Shown in pieces: positions 15,604 to 25,100 of a DNA stretch of 33,056 bases (positions are counted from its first letter, which is position 1; every line of letters starts with the position of its first letter). Location: contig CAZHZT010000062.1 of assembly GCA_964537285.1 (NCBI GenBank), forward strand, positions 1 through 33,056, read 5' to 3'. The notes beneath the pieces were generated by a model. That model did not search any database and was not told the origin of the DNA. It worked only from the letters and a program-made list of their open reading frames with translations. The translations under genes were made by a program, and so were the position numbers. The stretch is from CAZHZT01 sp964537285. GTDB taxonomy: Bacteria; Bacteroidota; Bacteroidia; Chitinophagales; Saprospiraceae.

Positions 15604-15643
15604 TTTGTTGCCTCAGGCAACAAATTACTTTTTATCATCACTA
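15585..15643. repeat. 59-bp perfect inverted repeat over a gene end
   Basis: The 29-base arms (left 15585-15613, right 15615-15643) match perfectly around a single C. The left arm contains the last coding bases and the stop of the 67-aa gene; the right arm is their mirror. As RNA it would be a strong hairpin between the two genes. Confidence 0.95.
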
Positions 15644-15703
15644 GTCAAGTTACTTTCCTTCCTTTTTCCCGTCTCAACCGTATTCATAATAAAAAGAATT
15701 GCT

Positions 15704-16669
15704 ATGTTCCAGTTGGTTCTACTTTTCTTCTTTCAAGATTCTCTCAGTCAGCAAGCAAAGCTTCCTGATGGTGAAAAAGGTTCTGCACCTGATTCAGGTT
15801 TAGGGGGAGCTGAGGCGCCGGACACTACCGATTTGCTCTTTGATTGGCAGATGCTGATAAATCAGTTGGTCGAATTTCTTCCCAATGTACTTGGAGCCCT
15901 TGCTATTGCTATTGTAGGTTTTATTATCTCTCGGGTGGTATCAAGAATCATCGGTCGCTTGTTAAAGCGGCTTCGTGTGGATAAGTTGATGGATCAATTG
16001 AAAGAGGTGGATATACTGAGTAATTCTAATATACAGTTTTCGCCAAGTGCGTTTTTAGCCAAATTGGTATACTACATATTATTACTGATTTTCTTGGTGG
16101 CAGCGGTAGAAACCCTTGGCATGGAATCCGTTTCCAATATGATTTCCGGCTTGCTGGCTTATCTTCCCAATGCTTTCTCTGCTTTTGCGGTCTTCATAGT
16201 GGGGTTGCTGATTGCCAATTTTATTAAAAATATTGTTTACACAGCAGCTAAATCAATTGGAATTCCCTCTTCCAAATTAATAGCGAACTTCTTATTCTAT
16301 TTCCTTTTCTTAAATATTTTAATGATTGCGCTCGATCAGGCTGGGATAAAAACGGAGTTTTTAACTTCTAATCTGACTTTGGTGCTTGGTGGGGTAGTAT
16401 TGGCCTTTGCTTTTGGTTATGGCTTTGCTTCCAAAGACTTAATGGCTAATTACCTGGCTTCTTTCTACGCGCGCAACAAATTCAGCATCGGTGATGTCAT
16501 CAATATTGATGGGGAGGAAGGACTGATATTGGATAAAGATAGCACCTCTATCACCATGCGCACAAGCAACGGAAATAAGGTGATTTACCCTTTAAGCATG
16601 CTTACCCACCGAAAAGTGGAAATCGTTAAGCAAGAAGGACCTGCAGAGGAATTTAAACCGAATTTATAA
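15704..16669 (+). CDS. MscS-like mechanosensitive ion channel
   Basis: Starting at ATG 15704 the product has 321 residues. It begins with a signal-like hydrophobic segment, then an acidic/Gly-rich linker. About five membrane helices follow near residues 58-80, 118-137, 155-178, 195-215 and 228-252. The last contains the Gly/Ala-rich pore helix typical of MscS (LGGVVLAFAFGYGFASKDLM). The beta domain FSIGDVINIDGEEGLILDKD comes next. This layout is that of small MscS channels with conserved TM-helix repeats, which release osmolytes on hypo-osmotic shock from the inner membrane. The reading frame is open upstream to 15587, but that part overlaps the inverted repeat and lacks coding character, so I use the later ATG. 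Confidence 0.85.
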   Translation: MFQLVLLFFFQDSLSQQAKLPDGEKGSAPDSGLGGAEAPDTTDLLFDWQMLINQLVEFLPNVLGALAIAIVGFIISRVVSRIIGRLLKRLRVDKLMDQLKEVDILSNSNIQFSPSAFLAKLVYYILLLIFLVAAVETLGMESVSNMISGLLAYLPNAFSAFAVFIVGLLIANFIKNIVYTAAKSIGIPSSKLIANFLFYFLFLNILMIALDQAGIKTEFLTSNLTLVLGGVVLAFAFGYGFASKDLMANYLASFYARNKFSIGDVINIDGEEGLILDKDSTSITMRTSNGNKVIYPLSMLTHRKVEIVKQEGPAEEFKPNL

Positions 16670-16811
16670 TTATTTTATTTTTCAACTTTTCGGGTTTGTT
16701 GGCTCCTTCACTCTGAGCCCCCATCTCCCCGACCTGTAAGGATGGATTTTTGCATGGCTCCAGGAAAAGCAGGAGGAACCGCCGCTCCCGATCTTAAACC
16801 TATTCTGTGTG

Positions 16812-17873
16812 ATGAAAAAATTACTTTTACTTGCATTTGTATTTGGACTAACAGTGAATCTTGCGGTTGCACAAGAGGCCGCGGAAGAGGAACCTAAAGA
16901 AGGCTGGGAGATCGGCGCGGGCCTTGGCCTTGATTTTGCGCAGCTTTTGCAAATTAACCCTAAGGTTGGGGCCGGCCAGAACCGAATCGGTCTAGCAGGA
17001 GCCTTAAATTTCTTTGGGAATTACACCAAGAACCGTACTTCGTGGGATAATGCCGCTACATGGCAATTCGGTGTTCAGAAATTTGGCTCCGGGTCAATTT
17101 CAGGAAGCCCGGATCAAAAAGTACCTTTTGAAAAAGCAATCGATGAGTTCCGCTTAAGGTCTAAATTTGGATTCAAAACCAGCGAGGACTCTAAATTTTT
17201 CTACGCTGCTAATGTGAATTTCAATACGCAAATCACACCATCCCACAGGGATGTAACAGGAGCATTGACGGGCTTATACCTTGAGGACGTCCGGGGAGGC
17301 ATTGATACCTTGCCTTCCTCTCTTCAATCAGAGTTCCTATCACCGGCTAATTTGACTTTATCACTCGGCTTAGATTATAAACCAACAAGTTTTCTATCGG
17401 TTTTTTATTCTCCGGTAGCTTATAAAGGTATTTTTGTGCTGAATGACGAACTGGCCAGCCTTGTAGCTCAAACCGATGATCGGGGCCTGGCTACAGCTAC
17501 TGTTCATGGTAATGAGGTTGAGATTGTTAATGGCGAAGAGGTATTTAAGAATTCGTTTAATCAATTCGGCTCAAACCTGGTAATTGGTTATGCTAAAAAG
17601 TACTTCAAGGATAAATTGGTTGTTACGTCCACTTTGAACTTGTATTCTAATTATTTAAACAAGCCGGAGAATATTGATGTGGATTGGCAAAACCAATTTG
17701 ACTATATGATTTTTGAAGGCTTAAGCCTTTCTGTTCTGGCTAACCTTTTCTATGATCACGATGTCTTCGTTCAAATTACCAATTTTGACAGACCTGGTGG
17801 GGTAGAGGAGAACCTGGGGCGCCGCCTCAACTTTACGCAGCAGTTATTGATCAAGTATACGGTTACCTTTTAG
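16812..17873 (+). CDS. Exported DUF3078-domain protein
   Basis: A 353-residue protein with a signal peptide (MKKLLLLAFVFGLTVNLAVA). DUF3078 hallmarks are GLDFAQLLQINPKVGAGQNR, GLAGALNFFGNYTKNRTSWDN, and the final NLGRRLNFTQQLLIKYTVTF with an aromatic C-terminus. Alternating aromatic strands and the C-terminal Phe suggest an outer-membrane beta-barrel. The family occurs across Bacteroidota and has no established function. ATG 16812 is preferred over the adjacent GTG at 16809. It stands alone after the MscS-like gene, 142 bp downstream, and is followed by a long hairpin. Confidence 0.85.
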   Translation: MKKLLLLAFVFGLTVNLAVAQEAAEEEPKEGWEIGAGLGLDFAQLLQINPKVGAGQNRIGLAGALNFFGNYTKNRTSWDNAATWQFGVQKFGSGSISGSPDQKVPFEKAIDEFRLRSKFGFKTSEDSKFFYAANVNFNTQITPSHRDVTGALTGLYLEDVRGGIDTLPSSLQSEFLSPANLTLSLGLDYKPTSFLSVFYSPVAYKGIFVLNDELASLVAQTDDRGLATATVHGNEVEIVNGEEVFKNSFNQFGSNLVIGYAKKYFKDKLVVTSTLNLYSNYLNKPENIDVDWQNQFDYMIFEGLSLSVLANLFYDHDVFVQITNFDRPGGVEENLGRRLNFTQQLLIKYTVTF

Positions 17874-17901
17874 CATTTATAAATTTATGTCAAAGAACTC
17901 T

Positions 17902-17956
17902 TAAAATAAAGGCGTTGGCCATTGAGCTCAGCTCAATGGCCAACGCCTTTATTTTA
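17902..17956. terminator. 55-bp perfect hairpin after DUF3078 gene
   Basis: The 27-base arms around a single C (left 17902-17928, right 17930-17956) match perfectly; the inner stem is GGCGTTGGCCATTGAGCT. The right arm ends in a T-rich stretch (TTTATTTTA), so it should act as a terminator for the DUF3078 gene, 28 bp after the stop. The arms are unique in the window. Confidence 0.8.
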
Positions 17957-17980
17957 TCCCTCACTTTCCTTCACTTTTAT

Positions 17981-17988
17981 TAATTTTG
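17981..17988 (+). promoter_or_regulatory. Bacteroidota-type -7 box for the esterase gene
   Basis: TAATTTTG fits TAnnTTTG and lies 37 bp before the esterase ATG. The -33 TTTG element is not obvious. Confidence 0.4.
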
Positions 17989-18025
17989 TGGAATAAAAAA
18001 TTTAACAAATTCACAAACACGGATT

Positions 18026-18757
18026 ATGAGAAGAGAAATCCATTCCTGGCATAGCCCATCCCTCAACAAAAATATGGAAATCGTGGCTTATGGTCACTAC
18101 GGCTTTGCTTTGTTATTATTGCCTACAGCTGCCGCGGATTATCTGGAATACGAGCGTTTTATGATGATCGACATGCTGCGCCCATATATTGAATCTGGGA
18201 AAGTGAAGGTATTCTCCATCAATAGCATTAACTCGGAAAGCTGGTTGAACAACCGGATGTATCCTCCACACAAGGCGATTCGCCATAATCAGTTCAATAG
18301 CTATGTGTACAATGAAGTCGTACCTTTCATAAAAAACATGACCAGTCAGGATACACCGATTATTTTAACGGGAGCTTCCTTAGGAGCGTTACACTCGGCT
18401 AATCTGTATTTCAAGCGCCCAGACTTGCTTGACGGCGTTATTGCGATGAGTGGGGTTTATGACTTGGAGACTTATACAAAGGGTTTTTACGATGAGAATG
18501 TGTACTTCAATTCGCCTACGGCTTATTTGCCTAATTTGAATGACGATTATCACTTACCTATCCTTCGCCGTGCACGCCATATTCACATTGTAACGGGTTC
18601 TGGCAATTATGAAAGCCCGGAGGCTTCTCAAAGATTATCAGGCATCCTTCATGCGAAAGGTATTCCTCACGAACTGGATATCTGGGGTTGGGATATGGAT
18701 CATGATTGGCCGACATGGAGAAAAATGTTACCGCATTATATTGCTACCCGGTTTTAG
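18026..18757 (+). CDS. Esterase family alpha/beta-hydrolase
   Basis: A 243-residue cytoplasmic protein of the putative esterase family (Esterase D/antigen-85-like). The nucleophile elbow is GASLG with Ser118, and the catalytic His is probably His226 in WDMDHDWPTW. The acid is less clear; Glu197 or an Asp in the 170s is possible. The motif ADYLEYERFMMIDMLRPYIE and the helix after Ser118 (ALHSANLYFKRPDLLDGVIAMSG) match this group in Bacteroidota. There is no signal peptide. The substrate is unknown; the family hydrolyses small esters. A -7 box lies 37 bp upstream. A long hairpin follows the stop. Confidence 0.85.
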   Translation: MRREIHSWHSPSLNKNMEIVAYGHYGFALLLLPTAAADYLEYERFMMIDMLRPYIESGKVKVFSINSINSESWLNNRMYPPHKAIRHNQFNSYVYNEVVPFIKNMTSQDTPIILTGASLGALHSANLYFKRPDLLDGVIAMSGVYDLETYTKGFYDENVYFNSPTAYLPNLNDDYHLPILRRARHIHIVTGSGNYESPEASQRLSGILHAKGIPHELDIWGWDMDHDWPTWRKMLPHYIATRF

Positions 18758-18806
18758 GGGGGATTTCAAAAGAAATTCATTGCCCTTGCTTAGGGAGGTT
18801 TGTTTG

Positions 18807-18865
18807 AAGAGCGGCCCGTCTTTTTGATTTTTTCTTCGAAAAAATCAAAAAGACGGGCCGCTCTT
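18807..18865. terminator. 59-bp perfect hairpin after esterase gene
   Basis: The 28-base arms (left 18807-18834, right 18838-18865) match perfectly across a 3-base loop TTC. The stem runs AAGAGCGGCCCGTCTTTTTG and continues A/T-rich. It begins 50 bp after the esterase stop. With internal T-runs it could terminate on both strands. Confidence 0.8.
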
Positions 18866-18993
18866 ATATAAATATTCTCCTATAGACTGCAATGAATTCC
18901 TTTTAAGGAATGAAGTTGTTAGAAAAGAGGGAGAAACAAATACACTTTTACCAGCGTTTATTCTTTATATTGGATTAAAAGAAATTTTCAAAA

Positions 18994-19584
18994 ATGTATG
19001 CACTAGCTGGATTACCAATTCGCGGCCTGGCCGATAAAATGACCGACGAAGAATTCTTTAACTTTTGTGTGGCTAATGCTCCTGCACAATTTGAACGCGA
19101 TGCGTTCGGAAATATCTATATTATGTCTCCAGTAGGATCTAACTCAGGCAACCTAGAAAACGAAATCAATTATTGGTTGACAAATTGGGCGAAACAGAAT
19201 AAGCTCGGAATGACATTTAGTTCGTCCACTGGGTTTACATTACCAGATACCTCCGTGCGCTCTCCTGACGCTGCCTGGTTATCTAAAGAAAAGTGGAATC
19301 TTTTAAGTGAGGAAGAACGCAACCGATTTGCGCCTGTTGTGCCTGATTTTGTGATAGAACTTCGGTCTGAATCAGATAATCTGGAACAGCTTAAATCAAA
19401 AATGTCCGATACCTGGATAAAAAACGGCGTTCAACTGGCTTGGCTGATCGACCCAACGCAGGAAAAGGCTTATATCTATCGCATTAACGGCTCTATTGAA
19501 ATTGTTGAAGGCTTTGATCGGAAATTGAGTGGGGAGAACGTTCTTGAGGGGTTTGAGCTGGATTTGGGTAATTTGAGAGATTAA
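18994..19584 (+). CDS. Uma2-family (DUF820) nuclease-fold protein
   Basis: A 196-residue protein of the Uma2 family, which has a PD-(D/E)xK nuclease fold. The core residues are visible: Asp92 in SVRSPDAAWLS and Glu122 in VPDFVIELRSESD. The C-terminal NGVQLAWLIDP and the strand KAYIYRINGSIE are the usual continuation. Uma2 proteins are abundant in Bacteroidota and cyanobacteria. Their targets are unknown; they are suspected DNA or RNA nucleases, perhaps toxins. The ATG at 18994 follows AAAAGAAATTTTC without a strong ribosome site. The gene stands alone, with dispersed repeats on both sides, which may reflect mobility. Confidence 0.85.
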   Translation: MYALAGLPIRGLADKMTDEEFFNFCVANAPAQFERDAFGNIYIMSPVGSNSGNLENEINYWLTNWAKQNKLGMTFSSSTGFTLPDTSVRSPDAAWLSKEKWNLLSEEERNRFAPVVPDFVIELRSESDNLEQLKSKMSDTWIKNGVQLAWLIDPTQEKAYIYRINGSIEIVEGFDRKLSGENVLEGFELDLGNLRD

Positions 19585-19597
19585 TTTTATAAGTCAC

Positions 19598-19619
19598 TTA
19601 AGTAGTTCACGGGATTGGG
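19598..19619 (+). repeat. 22-bp dispersed repeat, copy 2
   Basis: One base different from the copy at 1961-1982. It lies 13 bp after the Uma2 stop codon. Its presence beside two foreign-looking loci (hsd operon, Uma2) suggests an element terminus or a dispersed repeat family. Confidence 0.7.
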
Positions 19620-19646
19620 CTATGTTCCAAACTTCTCTTTATCACC

Positions 19647-19686
19647 AAACAGGAGTCATCCCGAATTTTCGGAATGACTCCTGTTT
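19647..19686. terminator. Hairpin between Uma2 and cyclase genes
   Basis: AAACAGGAGTCATCCCGAA (19647-19665) faces TTCGGAATGACTCCTGTTT (19668-19686) with one mismatch and a TT loop. The right arm ends in T residues and TTTT follows near 19683. It sits between two convergent genes, so it is likely a two-way terminator. Confidence 0.7.
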
Positions 19687-19779
19687 TATGATAAAAATTT
19701 TAAGTTTTTTCTTCGACTATAACCTATAAAGGCGCATTCAAGCTTATTAAGCAACTGCAGAAAAAGCTTAACATCCCCT

Positions 19780-21720
19780 TTACTTCAAAAAATACATCTT
19801 TAGCAATTCCCCGTTTTTAGCTTCAATTTCCCCGCGATACTCAAAATCAAACTCATCTTTCACAAGCTGGTAGGTATTTTCAGAGATATTAATTTTTCCG
19901 GGAGTAGAACTCGTTTCCATACGAGATGCCAGGTTCACAGTGGAACCCCAGATGTCGTACTGGAACTTTTTGGTACCTACCACTCCGGCCACAACAGGCC
20001 CCGTATTGATACCCAAGCGTATATCGAAAGGAATGATGCCTTCGGGTGGAGCTTTTTTGATGGTTTCTACTGCTTCTAGCATTTCGATAGCTGCATTAAC
20101 AGCATCTGACGGATTGGAGCTATTGGGTACCGGAAGGCCGCCGGCGCACATATAGGCATCTCCGATGGTTTTGATTTTCTCCAGATTATGGCGAGTGACG
20201 ATTTCATCGAATTTGGTGAAATAGTAATCCACTGATTTCACCAGGTCCTCCGGGGAGGTCGCTTCGGCAGTGCGGGTAAAGTTTTTGAAATCGGTGAAAA
20301 GGACGGTCGTTTTTTCAAACTTTTTAGCTTCTACATAGCCTTTTTCTTTGAGCTCCTGAGCAGTATCGGCCGGCAAGATGTTCAGAAGAATGGATTCGGC
20401 CCGGTTTCTTTCTTCGGAGATGATTTTGTTGCTGCGCCGGGCGTACCAATATTGGTAGTAAATTCCACCTGCAATAATGATTAGAAAGCCTGCAATACCC
20501 ATAAAAAGATACCACAGTAGATTGGCCCGCTGCACGGCTAATTCGGAGAGCGCGTTTTCTTTTTTGAGCAGTTCTACTTCGGCCTCTTTTTTATCTAGGT
20601 CGTATTGGAATTGAACATTTCCTACGGCTTTGGCCATTTCATCGCTGAAGACCTTTTCACGGGTTTCGTTAAAAAGTTGTTGATATTCATACGCTTTTTC
20701 AAAGTCCGTTAAACTCGCAGCACTGGATGCTAATCCGGCATAAGCTTCCTGAAGTTCCGCATTCAAATCCAGTTCATTTGCAATTTCTTGAGCTTGCGCA
20801 TAGTATTGAATGGCAGGTCGCCATTCTCCTAAATCTTGGTAGTGATCGGCAAGGCCAATCAATGCTTGTGTAAGTTGATATTTTGAATCTTTGCTTAAGG
20901 CGCTTTGGATTGCTTGATTATGAAATTGAACCGCTAGTTCTTTCTTACCTTCAAGAGCATAGATTTTCCCAATAAAAGTGAGTACAAAGGCTAAATTTCC
21001 TCCGGACTGCTTGAGTGCTTCCAGGGCTTTTTCAAACTTGTTTAGTGCAGTTTTATAGTCTCCGTTCAGGAAATAGAGTTCTCCCAGGTTGGCATTTACG
21101 GTGCCAAGTGCATCTAAATTACCTGCATCCTCGAATAGGGGCACGGAACGATTGTAATAATCCATTGCTTTGTCGCGAGTGCCTTCCGCCGCCTTCATGT
21201 CAGAATATGCTGCTCCTACGTTCATCATTGCAGTAGCAATGCGCAAGGTATCTCCCAATTCTTCGGCAGCTTTCAGGGATTCAAAGTAAAAAGTTAGCGC
21301 TTTGGAGTAGTTGGCGTTGTTAAAGTGTACGGCGCCAATATTATTATTAAGGTTGCTTATCCCTAGTTTATCATTAATGGATTTAAAGACATTGAGGGAT
21401 TGCTGCCAATAATTATAAACTTCGACGAAATCGCTTTTTACGTAATAGGCCAATCCAATGTTTTTCAAGGCATAGCCTTCTCCTTTTTTAAAATTCAATT
21501 GCCTGGAAAGGTCAAGTGCTTTTTCTGCATAAAACATAGCGGTGTCGGGCTCCTTTCCAAAAATCATGGCAGATAGATCCAAAAGGGCATTGACTTTATT
21601 GGTGTCTGCAGGTAATTGAGTAATTGCATCTTTCAGGCTATCGGTTTTGGGATCCTGAGCCATACAAAGCTTTCCCCAGCTCATTAAAATGATACATAGT
21701 ATCAGGCTTAGTCTTCTCAT
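19780..21720 (-). CDS. Membrane TPR-adenylate cyclase (class III)
   Basis: A 646-residue signalling protein. In order it has a signal peptide (1-21), TPR repeats (about 45-345, with pairs such as ALKNIGLAYY and ALTFYFESLKAAEELGD), a coiled coil (about 365-400), a transmembrane helix (401-425) and a class III cyclase domain (470-646). The metal-binding aspartates are Asp477 (FTDFKNFT) and Asp521 (IGDAYM). The residues expected to pick ATP rather than GTP are Lys517 and Asp589 (KTIGD, QYDIWGSTVN). Asn596 and Arg600 (VNLASR) contact the substrate. All key residues are present, so it should make cAMP in the cytoplasm in response to a periplasmic signal sensed by the TPRs. This layout is common in Bacteroidota. 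It stands alone on the minus strand. Confidence 0.92.
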   Translation of the reverse strand: MRRLSLILCIILMSWGKLCMAQDPKTDSLKDAITQLPADTNKVNALLDLSAMIFGKEPDTAMFYAEKALDLSRQLNFKKGEGYALKNIGLAYYVKSDFVEVYNYWQQSLNVFKSINDKLGISNLNNNIGAVHFNNANYSKALTFYFESLKAAEELGDTLRIATAMMNVGAAYSDMKAAEGTRDKAMDYYNRSVPLFEDAGNLDALGTVNANLGELYFLNGDYKTALNKFEKALEALKQSGGNLAFVLTFIGKIYALEGKKELAVQFHNQAIQSALSKDSKYQLTQALIGLADHYQDLGEWRPAIQYYAQAQEIANELDLNAELQEAYAGLASSAASLTDFEKAYEYQQLFNETREKVFSDEMAKAVGNVQFQYDLDKKEAEVELLKKENALSELAVQRANLLWYLFMGIAGFLIIIAGGIYYQYWYARRSNKIISEERNRAESILLNILPADTAQELKEKGYVEAKKFEKTTVLFTDFKNFTRTAEATSPEDLVKSVDYYFTKFDEIVTRHNLEKIKTIGDAYMCAGGLPVPNSSNPSDAVNAAIEMLEAVETIKKAPPEGIIPFDIRLGINTGPVVAGVVGTKKFQYDIWGSTVNLASRMETSSTPGKINISENTYQLVKDEFDFEYRGEIEAKNGELLKMYFLK

Positions 21721-21933
21721 GTAAGTTGTATGAAATTCATTTTTTTGAAAATGACCACATCTTTTTGTGGAGCAATTGTTCTATGTATGTCAATACTTAC
21801 AATAGTAGTACCAACTTAAACTAAACAGTGAACGAAATAAAACTATGTTAAATTTTTCCATAATAAACAAAAAATGCTTTCAGTGATTCTCACTTTGAAA
21901 AATAAACGCGCCTACAGCGCGAAATTCCTTTGA

Positions 21934-21988
21934 GAGGGAGGCCGAAAGGGCTATTTTGCTTAGCAAAATAGCCCTTTCGGCCTCCCTC
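21934..21988. repeat. 55-bp perfect inverted repeat
   Basis: The 27-base arms around a single T (left 21934-21960, right 21962-21988) match perfectly; the stem includes GGCCGAAAGGGCTATTTTGCT. It is G/C-rich at its base. Placed in the middle of the divergent gap, it is not next to any gene end. Confidence 0.9.
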
Positions 21989-22062
21989 AAAAGAAAATAT
22001 CGCCGCGAAGCGGCGTAAATTTAGTTTTGGATTCCCAAAACGAGAATTGCTGAAATACTTTG

Positions 22063-22119
22063 TATGTGAAATCAAAGGATGCCGCCTTTCACCCCAGCCC
22101 CATCCTTTGATTTCGCATA
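22063..22119. repeat. Inverted repeat with 19-base arms
   Basis: TATGTGAAATCAAAGGATG (22063-22081) faces CATCCTTTGATTTCGCATA (22101-22119) with one mismatch across a 19-base loop. It lies about 40 bp upstream of the -7 box of the subtilase gene. Confidence 0.75.
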
Positions 22120-22159
22120 ATTAAACAAAAATCACCAGAAAGAGTGTCCAAGAATTTAT

Positions 22160-22167
22160 TATTTTTG
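22160..22167 (+). promoter_or_regulatory. Bacteroidota-type -7 box for the subtilase gene
   Basis: TATTTTTG fits TAnnTTTG, 30 bp before the ATG at 22198. No clear -33 element is visible. Confidence 0.4.
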
Positions 22168-22197
22168 GAGTTCGAACTTTTACAATAAATAATCACC

Positions 22198-25100
22198 ATG
22201 AAAATGAACGTCCTGTTTAAAAATATAGCCGTTATTGCTTTTCTGCTATTCGGTAGCATGAGTTTATACGGCCAGCGGGTTTATACCACTACCGGAAGTA
22301 ACAATATCTGGGATGATCCTGGCACCTGGACATGCTCAGGATCTGATTGCCAGGCCAATCCTACACCTGGCTACTATGTAACGGATTCTGTTTTTATTAA
22401 ACACGATGTTGAAGATAATAGTGAAAGCACCGTATTCATAGATAGCTTAGGGTATATTGAAATATCTCAGGGCGCTCAATTTGCCATAATACAGGTAGCT
22501 GTGGATACTGGGGCAACTTTTGTCATAAACGATGGAATACTTCTTAACTTTGATTTCTTACCAAATAACGGAACTATTGAATTTAACGATGCTGATGTCT
22601 TGATCGAAGGGGGTTTTGTGAATTACGGAACCGCCACTTTGACCAATACTCTTCTTGATATTACATTTGGTAACTTTGATAATTTGGGAAAAGTTACACT
22701 AGACAATACGTGTATTGATGTATCTGGTTCGGCATTTAATGCGGATAGCTTGCTAGGGCAGGGTAGTATTAGAACAGGATTGGAAGGAGAAGGAGAAGGA
22801 GAAGGGGGGGATGTTATGAATTCCGGGGTTTGGAGCGTAGGGGTGAGTTACTGTTCCGGAGGCTTCTCCTCTGGCATACTTTTTCCCGAGGACTGTGCAT
22901 TGGCAGATTCCATTTGTTTCTGCCTTTTCTCTAACTGTGATATTTTACCCGGCTATACCCCAACCATAAAAGTAGACAGCATCATTGGATCTGAGCTCAC
23001 TTCGCTTGAAGATAATTTTGCCCCCGGTGGAGATCCTCCCTCTGAGGATATTTATGTCATTTCAAATGACTCCGTACTCATTGAGATCATTCCTGCGGAT
23101 ACCATGAGTAGTTATGATAATGTAGTGGCTTTTTTGGCAACTTTTGGTATCACCCCCGCAGATTTTATTCAGGATAGTGCGCCAGGGGTCAGTGATAAAC
23201 TCTTGATTACCGTGTTTTTCCCGATTAATAGTTTATCCGATTTTAATCAACTAACAGATGATGTAAACTTTGTCCGACCCGTTTATCCGGCTATTAGCAA
23301 TACGGGTTTGATCAACAGTCAAGGGGATATTGCGCAGCGATCCTTTGAGGCAAGGCAAGGCTGGAACTTAAGTGGAGCTGGAGTCAAAGTTGGGGTCATA
23401 TCCGATAGTTACGCTACCCTTGGTACTGCAGTAAATACAGATATAAGCAATGGTGACCTGCCCGGAGCGCCCAATCCGGTTACAGTAGTGCAAGAATATC
23501 CATTTGGAGTGGCTTCGGATGAAGGCCGGGCAATGCTGCAGATTGTCCATGATGTAGCACCAGATGCACAGTTGTTTTTTCAAACGGGTTTCATCAGTGA
23601 AGGAAATATGGCCTTTGATATTTGCCGCCTGCGCAATGATTTTCAATGTGATATTATCGTCGATGATGTTCAGTATATTACAGAGCCTTTTTTTAAGGAC
23701 GGACTTATTGCGATGGCTATTGAAGATGTGGTGGGCAATGGAGTAGAGTATTTCAGTGCTGCGGGCAACTTTGGTTATCAGTCTTACACGGCAGATTTTA
23801 CACCGGCTCCTGCACCCAATGCCAATCGTCATGATTTTGGCGGGGGCGATTGTTCTCAGCAAATTCAGCTGGGAACGGGCACCTATTTAATCGTATTGCA
23901 ATGGGAGGATGACTTTTTCTCTCTAGGTGCTCCGGAAGGAGCTGTGTACGATTTTGATATTTTTATTACCGATGATAATGATAATGTATTATTCGGTTTC
24001 AACCGGGATAATAACGGCGATTCCGGACAAGGAATAAAAGGAGGTGACCCGATAGAAGTGGCTCCTTTTCAGGTGCTTAATCCGACCACAGCGAATATTG
24101 TGATTGAGTTGGCCGATGGGCCCATGCCATTTCCAAAATTCAAGTATGTTGTATTCCTTACCGGCGATGACGGGACCTTTGTTACTGATCCGCCCCTTGG
24201 TACATCTACGGATAATTCGACCATCGTAGGGCACGCAAATGCTGAATCAGCTATAGCCATTGGGGCCGTGAGGTATCCGAACACCCCGATCTTTGGAAAT
24301 GCGCTGGTCACTGAAAGTTTCTCTTCTGCCGGGGGTACACCTGTTGATGGCGTTATTCGCAATAAGCCCGATTTCATGTCTCCAAATGGTGTAAATACTT
24401 CAGTTAATTTTAGTGTTTTAGATCTGGAGAACGATGGCACGCCGAACTTCTTTGGTACGTCGGCAGCAGCTCCGCATGCGGCAGGAGCGGCCGCATTACT
24501 GAAAAGTGCTCAGGATTCTTTTGGATTCAATCCAGCTATTAATATACGTGATTTATTGCAAAACACGGCAATAGATATGGAAAGCCCGGGCTTTGATTTT
24601 CGTTCAGGCTATGGGTTTATTTCCCTTTATGAAACCTTGTTCTCCATAGCTCTCCCTCAACCACAACTAAATAGTCTTGATCTATCCAATCTGGATACGG
24701 CTATGTTTGCGCCCGGAGATGTCCCGTTTACTTTGATTTTAAATGGGCAATTTTTTGATAGCACGACAACGGTACTCCTGGATGGCAACCCTTTAGCTAC
24801 TACTATTTTAAACGATAGTACGGCAACCGCAGACGTGCCTGCTTTTACAGGTGATCCACTGGTTCAGCTTTCCACTCCACCCGGCGCTTTAACCAATGGA
24901 ACAGACGGAGGGTTGTCGAACACCTTAACTTTTACCAACATCATACGTGATGTGATCCTTAAACCGAATGATGTAGCCAAGCGCTATGCAGAGCCGATCC
25001 CTACATTTTCCTTCTCGGCCACTATTGAAGCATCTGGAATGTCTCTTTCGGCAATGGAACTGGCAACCCTCGCTTCGTCCATAAATATGAGTACAGCGGC

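Larger units (their letters stand above)
21721..22197. other. Divergent intergenic region with two inverted repeats
   Basis: This 477-bp gap holds the 55-bp hairpin (21934), a longer inverted repeat (22063-22119), and the short palindromes GCGCCTACAGCGC and CGCCGCGAAGCGGCG. No gene is apparent. The promoters of the cyclase and the subtilase must lie here; a -7 box for the latter is at 22160. Confidence 0.7.

Noticed and set aside
15396..15641. Minus-strand frame beginning MMIKSNLLP, also seen on the plus strand
   Set aside because: Both starts are produced by the 59-bp inverted repeat; this frame has no homology and lies over the 67-aa gene.
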